Shown here one piece after another: positions 25,134-32,444 of a stretch of 64,000 nt of DNA. A program made the position numbers and the translations under genes. The notes beneath the pieces were generated by a model. It was not told the DNA's origin. It searched no databases and worked only from the letters and a program-made list of their open reading frames with translations. This stretch comes from Bog-532 sp963833835 (GTDB lineage Bacteria; Actinomycetota; Actinomycetes; Streptosporangiales; Streptosporangiaceae), in NCBI GenBank assembly GCA_963833835.1, contig CAWHZI010000007.1, forward strand, positions 1-64,000. The letters run 5' to 3'. Every line of letters begins with the position of its first letter. Within the stretch, counting starts at the first letter, position 1.

Positions 25134-27157
25134 GCCCGCTGGATCTGATCTATCTGGCCGCCGCTGGCTGGCTGATCGCGGCCGCCGTCGCGTTGACCGC
25201 CGGCCGCGCCCGGTTCGGCCTGCGGCTGAGCTGCGCTCTGTCCGGCCTCGGCGGTGCCGCCGCGGTCGCCGGTGGAGGATGGGTGCTGGTGTCCGGCGAC
25301 ACCAGTCTCGTCACGGTCGGCGACCGTGGCGCGGCGGTCGTCATCGGCGGCCCTCTCGAGCTTCAGCTCACCACCCTGGCCGGGGTGTTCGTCGCGCTGC
25401 TGGGCCTCGTCGCCGTGACCATCGCGCTCTACGCTCCGCACTACCACGAGCCGGGACGCGGCACCGGCCTGTACCTGGCCGCCTACAACCTGGCCGTGAT
25501 CGCCTGCCTCGCCGTTCTCGCCGCGGGCGGGATCGTCACCTTCCTGGTCGCCTGGGAGTCGATGAGCCTGCTGTGCTATCTGCTCATCCTGCGCCGCGCT
25601 GGCAGCCCAGAAGTGGCCCGTGGCGCGTTCTGGTTCCTGGCCCTGTCCGAGATCGGTTTCCTGCTGATCGTGGCTGCCTTCGTGATCGTGTCTGCCAAGA
25701 CCCACACCACCCAGCTCGGCACGATGGCCGACCGTGCCCACCTGGTCCCGGGTGGCTGGCGGGACGCCGCCTACCTGGCCGCATTGGCCGGGTTCGGTTT
25801 CAAGGCCGGCCTGGTCCCGCTGCACGTCTGGCTGCCTGAGGCCCATCCCGTGGCGCCCGCTGACGGATCGGCGTTCCTGTCGGGGGTCGTCGTCAAGATC
25901 GGCGTCTATGGCATCGCACTGTTCGCGTTCCGGCTGCTGCCCGGTATCGGCAGCTGGCCCGGGCTCGTCACCATGGGCGCCGGGGCGGTCACGGCAGCCA
26001 TCGGCATCCTCTACGCGCTGGGGGAGCGCGACATCAAGCGCTTCCTGGCCTACTCGACGATCGAGAACATAGGGATCATCATCACCGCGTTCGGCGCGGC
26101 CATGGTGTTCCACGCGTACCGCCAGCAGGCCCTCTGGGCGTTCCTGCTGCTGGCCGGCCTGTATCACGTGGCCAACCACGGCTGCTACAAGACGCTGCTG
26201 TTCCTGGAAGCTGGAGTCATCGAGCATGCGACCGGGACGCGAGACATGGACCGGCTCGGCGGCCTGATCCACCGCCTGCCGCGTAGTGCCGTCGTCGCCT
26301 TCGCCGGCACGCTCGGCATCGCCGCATTGCCGCCTCTCAACGGCTTCGTCAGTGAATGGCTCATCTTCCAGGGCCTGTTCCAGGGCTTCCGGACCGGCAG
26401 CCACCTGATCGCGATCCTGATCGTGGTGGCGGCCGCCACCCTCGGCCTGACCGGAGGCCTCGCGATCTACGCCTTCGTCCGCGGATTCGGGATTCCCTTC
26501 CTGGGGATGCCCCGGACCCGCCAGGCCGCCGGTGCGCGGGAAACCGGCCAGCCGGTAGCCGGGCCGGGTCTGCTGGCCCTGGCCTGCGTCGCCCTCGCCG
26601 TGGGCGCCCCGGTCATGCTGACCGCCCTGTCGAGAGCCGTCCGCACCGTCACAGGTGTCACGCTCGGCCCGCTGCTGCTGCCCGGGAACCTCACCGTGAT
26701 CCCCGCGCACGCGGACTTCTCCGCGCTGTCACCGACCTACCTGGCGGTCTTCCTGACCGCGGCCTGCGCGGTGCCGGTGCTCATCTACCTGGCCGGGCGG
26801 CCGCGGGCGGCCAGCGTCACCGTCCCCGTCTGGGACGGCGGCATCGTCAGCTTCAAGCCGCGGATGCAGTACTCAGCGATGACCTTCTCCGCGCCGACCC
26901 GGGTCACCTTCGATGCCCTGTACCGCCCGTCGGTCTCGGTTCGCCGCGCCTCCGACGACCCGGCGGGCCGGTCCGGCCCGGTGCACTACGAGGCGGAGAT
27001 GACGCCGATCTTTGACCGTTACCTGTACCGGCCGGTGATTCGCGCCGTGGAATGGCTCGCCGATGCTATCAGCCCGCTGCAGTCCGGCGACGTCAACCTC
27101 TACCTGTTCTACGTCTTCGCGGTCGTGCTGCTCGCCTATTTCCTTGGGGCGGTTTAA
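25130..27157 (+). CDS. Complex A: HyfB-like antiporter subunit
   Basis: A 675-residue NuoL-like antiporter subunit with about 16 membrane spans. The conserved Glu (LVAWESMSLLCYLLI), Lys (GFGFKAGLVPLHVWLPEAH) and FLAYSTIENIGIIITAFG are intact. Start GTG 25130 in a GTGA overlap with HyfI. It is the last gene of the complex A cluster and converges on the enolase gene 31 bp later with no clear terminator between. Confidence 0.9.
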   Translation: MSPLDLIYLAAAGWLIAAAVALTAGRARFGLRLSCALSGLGGAAAVAGGGWVLVSGDTSLVTVGDRGAAVVIGGPLELQLTTLAGVFVALLGLVAVTIALYAPHYHEPGRGTGLYLAAYNLAVIACLAVLAAGGIVTFLVAWESMSLLCYLLILRRAGSPEVARGAFWFLALSEIGFLLIVAAFVIVSAKTHTTQLGTMADRAHLVPGGWRDAAYLAALAGFGFKAGLVPLHVWLPEAHPVAPADGSAFLSGVVVKIGVYGIALFAFRLLPGIGSWPGLVTMGAGAVTAAIGILYALGERDIKRFLAYSTIENIGIIITAFGAAMVFHAYRQQALWAFLLLAGLYHVANHGCYKTLLFLEAGVIEHATGTRDMDRLGGLIHRLPRSAVVAFAGTLGIAALPPLNGFVSEWLIFQGLFQGFRTGSHLIAILIVVAAATLGLTGGLAIYAFVRGFGIPFLGMPRTRQAAGARETGQPVAGPGLLALACVALAVGAPVMLTALSRAVRTVTGVTLGPLLLPGNLTVIPAHADFSALSPTYLAVFLTAACAVPVLIYLAGRPRAASVTVPVWDGGIVSFKPRMQYSAMTFSAPTRVTFDALYRPSVSVRRASDDPAGRSGPVHYEAEMTPIFDRYLYRPVIRAVEWLADAISPLQSGDVNLYLFYVFAVVLLAYFLGAV

Positions 27158-27188
27158 CCGCCGGATCCGGGCCACGGGGCCAAGACCA

Positions 27189-28461
27189 TCAGGTCGTCGT
27201 CGCGTACCGCGGGGTCGTCGCCGTCGCCGCGATCTCGAGCAGCCGGTTGTACTTGGCTACTCGCTCGCCCCGGGCCGGGGCGCCGGACTTCAGCTGGCCG
27301 CAGCCGCTACTCACCGCAAGATCGGCGATGAAGGAATCCTCGGTTTCCCCGGACCGGTGCGAGACCAGCTGCCGGTAGCCCGCCTCGCGGCATACGGCCA
27401 TGGCCTCCAGCGTCTCGGTCACCGTGCCGACCTGGTTCACCTTGATGAGCGCGGCGTTGCCGATGCCGCGCGCGATCGCTTTCCCGATGATGGCCGGGTT
27501 GGTACAGAAGATATCGTCCCCGACCAGCTGCACCGCTGGGCCAAGCCGGCCAGTGAGCGTGATCCAGCCGTCGTCGTCATCCTCACCGAGTCCGTCCTCG
27601 ATGAGGTGGACCGGAAACTCCGCCACGATCTTCGCGTAACGCTCGATGAGGTCGTCGCTGGTGAGAAGTTCCCCGGCTACCTGGTACCGGCCGTCGGCCT
27701 GCCGGAACTCCGAAGCAGCTGGATCCAGCGCGATCGAGACGCCATCCGGCCCGGGCCGGTATCCGGCATCGACGATGGCCTGGACCAGGAAACCCAGCAC
27801 CTCCTCCGGTTCGTCGACATCCGGTGCGAAACCGCCTTCGTCGCCCAGTCCGGTGGACAGGTTGCGGTCGGCCAGCTGGCGGCGCAGCGCCGCGTACACC
27901 TCGGCGCCTGGCCCGGATCGCTTCGGGCAGGGACGGAGCGCCCAGTGGAGCGATCATGAATTCCTGGAAGTCCAGTGGATTCGGCGCGTGTACGCCGCCG
28001 TTCAGGACGTTGAAGTGGGGGACCGGCAAGCTCGGGGTCACATCGTGCGGCTCCAGCCACCGCCACAGCGGCATCCCCGCCGACTGCGCAAGGGCGCGGG
28101 CCAGCGCCATTGAGACTCCCACGGTGGCGTTGCCCCCCAGCCGGCTCTTGTTCGCCGTGCCGTCGAGGTCGATGACGGCCTGGTCGGCCTCGGCCAGGGA
28201 AGGCCAGGAACGTCCGCGCAGCAGGTCGGCGATCTCCGTATTCACGGTAGCCGCTGTGCCGAGCACTCCCTTGCCCTCGTAACGCGACTGATCGCCGTCG
28301 CGTCGCTCGACCGCTTCCCGGGATCCGGTGGACGCACCTGACGGGACGCGCGCACACGCCGTCGTTCCGTCCGCGAGCGTTACCGTCACCGCCAGCGTGG
28401 GCCGCCCGCGCGAGTCCAGGATCTCAAGCGCCGACAGTCCGCTTACTTCGAAGTCACTCAT
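27189..28461 (-). CDS. eno: Enolase, interrupted by an apparent +1 frameshift
   Basis: Converts 2-phosphoglycerate to phosphoenolpyruvate; enolase is a classic fluoride-inhibited enzyme. Hallmarks are ALEILDSRGRPT, PSGASTGSREAVE, FNVLNGGVHAPN, LGDEGGFAPD, IEDGLGEDD, GDDIFCTNP, IKVNQVGTVTET and SHRSGETEDS, so every catalytic segment exists. After SLPEAIRA the frame is lost because of one extra base at about 27909, and it resumes at EVYAALRRQL. Without that base the protein would be about 423 residues, normal length. ATG 28461 has AGGGAG upstream and overlaps the stop of a leader ORF. Either an assembly error or a recently broken second enolase. Confidence 0.88.
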
Positions 28462-28514
28462 TCGCCGCTCCCTGTGCATTCCCCCGGAACGCTTAGTGGC
28501 CAGCGACAAGCCAT
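28458..28514 (-). CDS. 18-codon leader ORF coupled to enolase
   Basis: ATG 28514 follows the strong GGGAGG ribosome site that the riboswitch can sequester (GCCTC with GAGGC). The 18-residue peptide begins MACRWPLSVPG and its TGA overlaps the enolase ATG (ATGA). Fluoride would thus open leader translation, and enolase would follow by coupling. The same arrangement recurs at complex B and at the second MutS-like pair. Confidence 0.55.
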   Translation of the reverse strand: MACRWPLSVPGECTGSGE

Positions 28515-28540
28515 ACCGCCTCCCGGGATAACTGAATCCT

Positions 28541-28604
28541 GAGAGGCCATCAGCCGTCACTGGCGGTTCAGGAGCGGCGCGCTCCTGCCGGAGCCTCATC
28601 CGGC
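28541..28604 (-). promoter_or_regulatory. Fluoride riboswitch 5, upstream of enolase
   Basis: On the minus strand: P1 CCGG/CCGG around ATGAGGCT, an inserted hairpin CAGGAGC/GCTCCTG, then AACCGCC, P2 and GGCTGATGGCCTCTC. GAGGC pairs with GCCTC. The hairpin inserted between P1 and AACC is an unusual expansion also seen in candidates 1 and 6. The usual terminal CTAC is CTCAG here. Confidence 0.88.
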
Positions 28605-28610
28605 GCGGCC

Positions 28611-28638
28611 AGTGTAACGGATACCAGCATCGGGGCAA
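28611..28638 (-). promoter_or_regulatory. Promoter of the enolase unit
   Basis: Minus-strand TTGCCC (28633-28638) and TACACT (28611-28616) are separated by 16 bp. Transcription would start at about 28604, the first base of riboswitch 5. Confidence 0.55.
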
Positions 28639-28698
28639 CGGCTGGCCTGGGTGTGACCCGCGGGGACGAGGGTATAGTTGAGACGGCGGTTATGCCGC

Positions 28699-28752
28699 TG
28701 GCGGTGGACCTCGCCGCGTGTTCGCACGCATGCCGGATGGCCAATGGGTCCT
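28699..28752 (+). promoter_or_regulatory. Fluoride riboswitch candidate 6 (divergent variant)
   Basis: P1 GGCG/CGCC around GTGGACCT, an inserted GCGTG/CACGC hairpin, then ATGCC/GGC and CCAATGGGTCC. GGACC pairs with GGTCC as the pseudoknot. GATGR is GGTGG here and TGATG is CAATG, so this is a weak match by sequence but the fold is the same. TATAGT at 28673-28678 may be its -10. A CTCC/GGAG hairpin covers the following ribosome site. Confidence 0.55.
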
Positions 28753-28775
28753 GTGCTCCGATCTGAGGAGGCAGG

Positions 28776-29123
28776 ATGACGGCGTCCGCGCTGCAATCTG
28801 TTGACCTGGGCCCATGTGCCCGTTTGTGGTGGCTGCCTGCGGGCGGTCAGGGAAACGATCTCGACGACACTGCCTGGGCACCGGTCCTGGAGCTGTGCCA
28901 TCGGGACGTTCCGGCCGTGCTCGCCGCACTTCGAGCCGGCCGCGTCCCGGCGTATGCCGCTCCATGTGAGTCAGCCAGATCCGTGCCATCACATCAGGGC
29001 CCTGATCGGCGCAGCTGGCGGCTGTGGGTGGGGACCAGCGCCTACGGCACGGCCGAGGTGGTCCTGCTGGCCGTGATGCCGGCTCTCGTCCGGCACCGAG
29101 ACAACGGCGGTGGCCGGGCATGA
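28776..29123 (+). CDS. Hypothetical protein, first gene of the PAP2-Nudix operon
   Basis: 115 residues, soluble, with no recognised family. It contains LWWLPAGGQGNDLDDTAW, HRDVPAVLAALRAGRVPAYA and WRLWVGTSAYGTAEVVLLAV; the last part reads like a small alpha/beta domain end. The ATG at 28776 follows AGGAGG. Its stop overlaps the PAP2 start (ATGA). The upstream variant riboswitch suggests fluoride control. Confidence 0.6.
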   Translation: MTASALQSVDLGPCARLWWLPAGGQGNDLDDTAWAPVLELCHRDVPAVLAALRAGRVPAYAAPCESARSVPSHQGPDRRSWRLWVGTSAYGTAEVVLLAVMPALVRHRDNGGGRA

Positions 29124-29707
29124 CGTCAGCGACGATCCGTCGCGCGGGTACGGCCGGTGCCGCGTTCGCGGCCATGGCGATCTTCGCTGCCCGGGTCGCC
29201 CGGCCGGGATCGCTAGCCAGCGCAGATCGAGCGGCCTTCGCGGCCGTGTGGGCCCGGCGGAGCCCAGCCGGCATCACGGCGGCCCACGCGATTAGCGCGT
29301 GCGCCGAACCGGGCCTGGCCTACCCGGTGGCCGTTCTCACAGGCATCGCCGCCTCCGGCCGGACCAGCTGGCGGCAGGCGCTAGCTCCGGTCCTCGTGGT
29401 AGCCACCGGGGCAGCCGCGCGGCGGCGCGTCTCCCGGGTCATCGCCCGCCCGAGACCTCCAGCGGCTGCCTGGCTTACTGAGCCGGAAGGCTTCAGCCTG
29501 CCGTCGAAGCACACGACCGCTGCCGCCCTGACCGCCGGTGTGTGTGCCCGGGCCCTCGGCATACGAGGCCACGGCTACATCGCGTCCACGACCGCCGCTC
29601 TCCTGGTGGGCGGCAGCCGGGTGTACCTGGGCGTCCACTGGCCAGGCGACGTACTGGCCGGTTGGCTGTTCGCGGTCGGCTGGCTCCGGCTCACCGATCC
29701 CTGGTGA
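29120..29707 (+). CDS. PAP2-family membrane phosphatase
   Basis: A 195-residue membrane protein with all three PAP2 signatures: RRVSRVIARPRP, LPSKHT (PSxH) and SRVYLGVHWPGD (SRxxxxxHxxxD). Such enzymes dephosphorylate phosphatidate or undecaprenyl diphosphate at the membrane. Start ATG 29120 overlaps the previous stop. It lies between a hypothetical gene and a Nudix hydrolase in a fluoride-island operon. Fluoride stress hits many phosphate-transfer enzymes, which may explain its inclusion (inference). Confidence 0.85.
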   Translation: MTSATIRRAGTAGAAFAAMAIFAARVARPGSLASADRAAFAAVWARRSPAGITAAHAISACAEPGLAYPVAVLTGIAASGRTSWRQALAPVLVVATGAAARRRVSRVIARPRPPAAAWLTEPEGFSLPSKHTTAAALTAGVCARALGIRGHGYIASTTAALLVGGSRVYLGVHWPGDVLAGWLFAVGWLRLTDPW

Positions 29708-29787
29708 TCCGGTCTTGCCACCAGGTGCCGTATATCCGCCTGGCATCGGGCGCCCTGATTCAGTCCCAAAACAGGAAGGCAAGGCCT

Positions 29788-30282
29788 ATGGACACGCCGG
29801 GAGAGACCGACGTGCGCTGTTCAACGATCATCTTCCGCGGCCAGGAACTGCTGCTGGTCCACCGGGCCCGGAACGGAGCCGATGACTGGGTACTGCCCGG
29901 CGGAACGCCACGTCCGGGCGAAAGCATGGCCGCCTGCGCCCGGCGCGAGACTCTCGAGGAAACTGGAGTATCTGTTCAACCAACGCGGGTGGCGTTCGTA
30001 CTCGAAGCGCTCAAGCCAGGCTCCAGCCGCCGGACCGTCGATCTCGTCTTCCTGGCTATCGGATCCTCTGGGTCAGAACCAGAGTCAGCTGAACCGGATC
30101 TGGAAGCTCGTTTCGTGCCGCTAGCGGTGCTGTCAGAACTACGGATGCGACCGCCACTGGCCGGATACTTGCGGGCCCTCAATGCCAACGGAGCGTCGCG
30201 GAGTGCGGCGTATCTGGGCAATCTGTGGCGGCCAGATCCTGATGGCACGATGCCGACGCACAGCGAGCGGGGAGATGCTTGA
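29788..30282 (+). CDS. Nudix hydrolase
   Basis: A 164-residue Nudix protein. The Nudix box is GGTPRPGESMAACARRETLE followed by ETGV, with all catalytic glutamates. Nudix enzymes hydrolyse nucleoside diphosphate derivatives; the substrate is not evident. It is clearly paralogous to the Nudix protein at 50144 (shared VRCS, LLLVHR, DDWVLPGGTPR and RPPLAGYL blocks). The ATG at 29788 follows GGAAGGCAAGG. The stop overlaps the next gene (TGATG). Confidence 0.88.
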   Translation: MDTPGETDVRCSTIIFRGQELLLVHRARNGADDWVLPGGTPRPGESMAACARRETLEETGVSVQPTRVAFVLEALKPGSSRRTVDLVFLAIGSSGSEPESAEPDLEARFVPLAVLSELRMRPPLAGYLRALNANGASRSAAYLGNLWRPDPDGTMPTHSERGDA

Positions 30283-30623
30283 TGAACTGCCTGGAGTGCG
30301 CCACGAGGATCGCGAGGACCAGTCTGGCTCAGCCCGCCATTGGCTGCTGCGCACACTGCGGGGCAGGTATCTGCCTCGATCACGCCAGGTACATCCCACT
30401 TGCCCAGCCACCGGTGGGTGTCATTCCCCGGCTGCTGAACGGCAGCCGCCGAGTCGTCTGCACCACCTGTGATCAGGGGACCAGTCTCGGGGCGCTGACC
30501 ATCAGTGTCTTCACCGAGCTGGAAAGGCGGCAAGACCGGCCATCTCGCCGCGGCTGGTCGGCATTCGTGTCCGCCTTGACGTCCCGTGATTTGCGATCCC
30601 GGCGGTCTCGGGTCAGGCCGTAG
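30282..30623 (+). CDS. Zinc-ribbon protein, DUF2180-like
   Basis: A 113-residue protein with cysteine pairs CLEC, CCAHCGAGICLDHAR and CTTC, the arrangement of the small actinobacterial DUF2180 zinc-binding proteins. The C-terminal 45 residues are basic. Coupled by TGATG overlap to the Nudix gene. The stop codon is the first arm of a strong terminator hairpin. Function unknown. Confidence 0.65.
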   Translation: MNCLECATRIARTSLAQPAIGCCAHCGAGICLDHARYIPLAQPPVGVIPRLLNGSRRVVCTTCDQGTSLGALTISVFTELERRQDRPSRRGWSAFVSALTSRDLRSRRSRVRP

Positions 30624-30655
30624 CGGCCACCAGCGCTGATCGCTGGTGGCCGCTA
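30621..30655. terminator. Bidirectional hairpin terminator
   Basis: A perfect 15-bp inverted repeat, TAGCGGCCACCAGCG and its complement, with loop CTGAT. It lies between the convergent DUF2180-like and SatP-like genes, and its first arm contains the stop codon of the former. No T-tract is present on either side. Confidence 0.7.
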
Positions 30656-30670
30656 TGGTGACGTGGTGAA

Positions 30671-31307
30671 CTATCTGATCGGCGGCGGCCCGACGGGCAG
30701 GATCTTCCGACCGAAGGTCGAGGCGATGACGTCGCCCGCGGCGTGATACCAGGCGAGGACCGCGAAGGCCAGGACGACCCAACCGCCGGCCTTTCGTGAT
30801 GTTGCCCTGACTGGCGCCGGCGCCGATGGACAGCAACACCAGCCCAACGAAGATCAGCCACAGGATCGTGGCTAGGACCAGATCGGTCCGGAGTGAGGCA
30901 ATCGCCAGGTAGAACGTGACGACGGCGAACACCGCCAGGAACAAACTCGTCGCCGAATTGAGGTGCGCCGCGGGGACATTGGCGAGGTATAGCGTCTCGA
31001 AGGCCCCGAAGATGACCCAGAATGGGCCGTAAGTCCCAAACACGGCCGCACCGAACAGGTTGCCGCGTGATATTTCCAGCACGGCCACGATGATCTGTAT
31101 CAGGCCGCCAAAGAAAAATGCAGCAGGTAGCACGACCGGGGTTCCGGCGGCATTGAGCAGGCCTGTCTGAAACATGCCCAGCATGAATGAAGTGGTGGCG
31201 AACGCCGTGACCGCCCATGCGGCTGGGTCAGCAATCGCCACACTTGCGGTTGCCCGGCTTTCCCCAGCCTCAGCCGGCTGACTTCCTACGGCCTCAGATG
31301 CTGTCAT
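30671..31307 (-). CDS. SatP-like acetate transporter (GPR1/FUN34/YaaH), frameshifted
   Basis: A membrane protein of about 212 residues with six hydrophobic spans. Family features: IADPAAWAVTAFATTSFMLG, FFFGGLIQIIVAVLEISRGN and FGTYGPFWVIFGAFE. After SQGNITK the frame breaks because of one extra base at about 30790, and the expected AGGWVVLAFAVLAWYHAAGD continues in the next frame to a TAG at 30671. It lies 55 bp downstream of the four-HTH regulator and probably shares its fluoride-controlled transcript. Substrate (acetate/succinate) is by family. May be a sequencing error. Confidence 0.8.
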
Positions 31308-31362
31308 CTTGCATCACCTGTATCCCTTCCGCGCCGGGCAATAAGGCGGGCGCGCTGTACGT

Positions 31363-32265
31363 TTACTGCCTTCTGCGGTCCGCGGCCTCTGCCGTGGACG
31401 ATTGGATCGCTCCCAGCGCAGTCCGCCATCGGCGCAGGAACGGTGTGCGGCCGCCTGGGTGGCGGAGCGGAATGCCTGAGCGGCGCATGAAGCCCCGCAC
31501 TGTTATCGCGGGCTGGCCAGTGAGTAGCTCGATGTGGCGGAGACCGATGCCGCAGGCCCAGTAGAGGTCCTTGACCAGCGGAGTGTTCAGCGCGGCCGGG
31601 GTGGGGAAACGCACATAGATCGGTCCGCCGGCCGGAACGTGCGCGATACCGTGCCGACGAAGCGCATCTGCGATGAGCGGGTCGGCGTAGAGCGCTTCAA
31701 TTAGTTCGATGTCCTCGGGTGGCTCTTGCCCGGGGAAAGCGCCCCTGGTCCGTACGGGCAGGCCGTAGTCGTGTGCGCTGCGTAGTACCACCCTGGCGGA
31801 CGTGCCGAGCCGCTGCCCGACCGCCTCGGCGGATAGACCCAGTTGCACATACAACTGGACGAGAAGCTCGGCTGTGATTGTCCTGCGTTGCTCACGTTTC
31901 CACCCGCCTCTGGTACGGGCTTGGACACCGTAACGGTGCAGGCGTTCCCGGACTGTCCGCTCTGGCATGCCCAGCAGCGCCGAGATCTCGCGGGAGTTGA
32001 GCCGGGTTTCGTTGTAGAGCCCAGTGATGAGCTGCTGCACATCCGGCGGATCCTCCACGCGGCGAGTTGGCCGCCTCCGGCCCGCTCCACGCGACCGCAG
32101 GTCTACTCCATTGCGGCGCAGGGCACGGGTCACGCGCTGACGGTCAATACCGGTGAGCTCGGCGATCTGATAGGTCGACAGACCCTCGTGCTGGTACAGG
32201 TGAGCCAGGTGCGCCGGGTTGACGCCATCATCCGGCGAGCGCGCGTCACGCGCGGCGGCGGGCAT
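31363..32265 (-). CDS. Regulator made of four tandem helix-turn-helix repeats
   Basis: 300 residues with four copies of a roughly 40-residue Hin/resolvase-like helix-turn-helix: HLYQHEGLSTYQIAELTGID, GLYNETRLNSREISALLGMP, QLYVQLGLSAEAVGQRLGTS and DLYWACGIGLRHIELLTGQP. The first three end with a G-x-x-x-R-x-RG signature, the fourth with a variant (GIPLRHPG). A spacer of about 50 residues precedes the last. Probably binds DNA as a string of helices; target unknown. The start at 32265 has AGGAGG inside a riboswitch hairpin, so it is itself fluoride-controlled. SatP-like gene follows. Confidence 0.75.
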   Translation of the reverse strand: MPAAARDARSPDDGVNPAHLAHLYQHEGLSTYQIAELTGIDRQRVTRALRRNGVDLRSRGAGRRRPTRRVEDPPDVQQLITGLYNETRLNSREISALLGMPERTVRERLHRYGVQARTRGGWKREQRRTITAELLVQLYVQLGLSAEAVGQRLGTSARVVLRSAHDYGLPVRTRGAFPGQEPPEDIELIEALYADPLIADALRRHGIAHVPAGGPIYVRFPTPAALNTPLVKDLYWACGIGLRHIELLTGQPAITVRGFMRRSGIPLRHPGGRTPFLRRWRTALGAIQSSTAEAADRRRQ

Positions 32266-32287
32266 GGGCCTCCTACCCAGATCGGGT

Positions 32288-32333
32288 AGGGACCGTTGGC
32301 GAAAACCGCGTTCAACGGCGAGCCCCTCCGCCG
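32288..32333 (-). promoter_or_regulatory. Fluoride riboswitch 7, upstream of four-HTH regulator
   Basis: On the minus strand: P1 CGGCG/CGCCG around GAGGGGCT, TTGAACGCG, P2 GCG/CGC, then CCAACGGTCCC. The pseudoknot is GGGGC with GGTCCC. It is followed by CTACCC/GGGTAG, a hairpin touching the GGAGG ribosome site. The same subtype and same expression platform occur at the dynamin-like gene. TATGCT at 32341-32346 could be the -10. Confidence 0.8.
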
Positions 32334-32370
32334 TATGGCCAGCATAGGGCAGGGTAAAATGACTGTGTCA

Positions 32371-32417
32371 AGGCGATGAGGCTCGCCTGAACCGCCGCTT
32401 CGGCTGATGGCCTCTAC
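32371..32417 (+). promoter_or_regulatory. Fluoride riboswitch 8, upstream of MutS-like pair 1
   Basis: The clearest copy: P1 AGGCG/CGCCT around ATGAGGCT, GAACCGCCG, P2 GCCG/CGGC, then CTGATGGCCTCTACTGG. Only a few bases differ from the crystallised Thermotoga fluoride aptamer (from memory). A TAAAAT -10 lies at 32355-32360. GCCTC can pair with GAGGC in the ribosome site of the MutS-like gene, with CTGG/CCGG inside. Confidence 0.95.
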
Positions 32418-32444
32418 TGGTGCGATCCGGTGGAGGCGAGTTCT

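Noticed and set aside
24962..26710. Long minus-strand frame opposite the complex A HyfB gene (and a similar one at 40884-42779)
   Set aside because: Composition is low-complexity Gly/Arg/Gln/Asp typical of the antisense of GC-rich membrane genes; no family.
32430..32444. GTG 32430 as start of the MutS-like gene
   Set aside because: It overlaps the ribosome site that serves ATG 32445.
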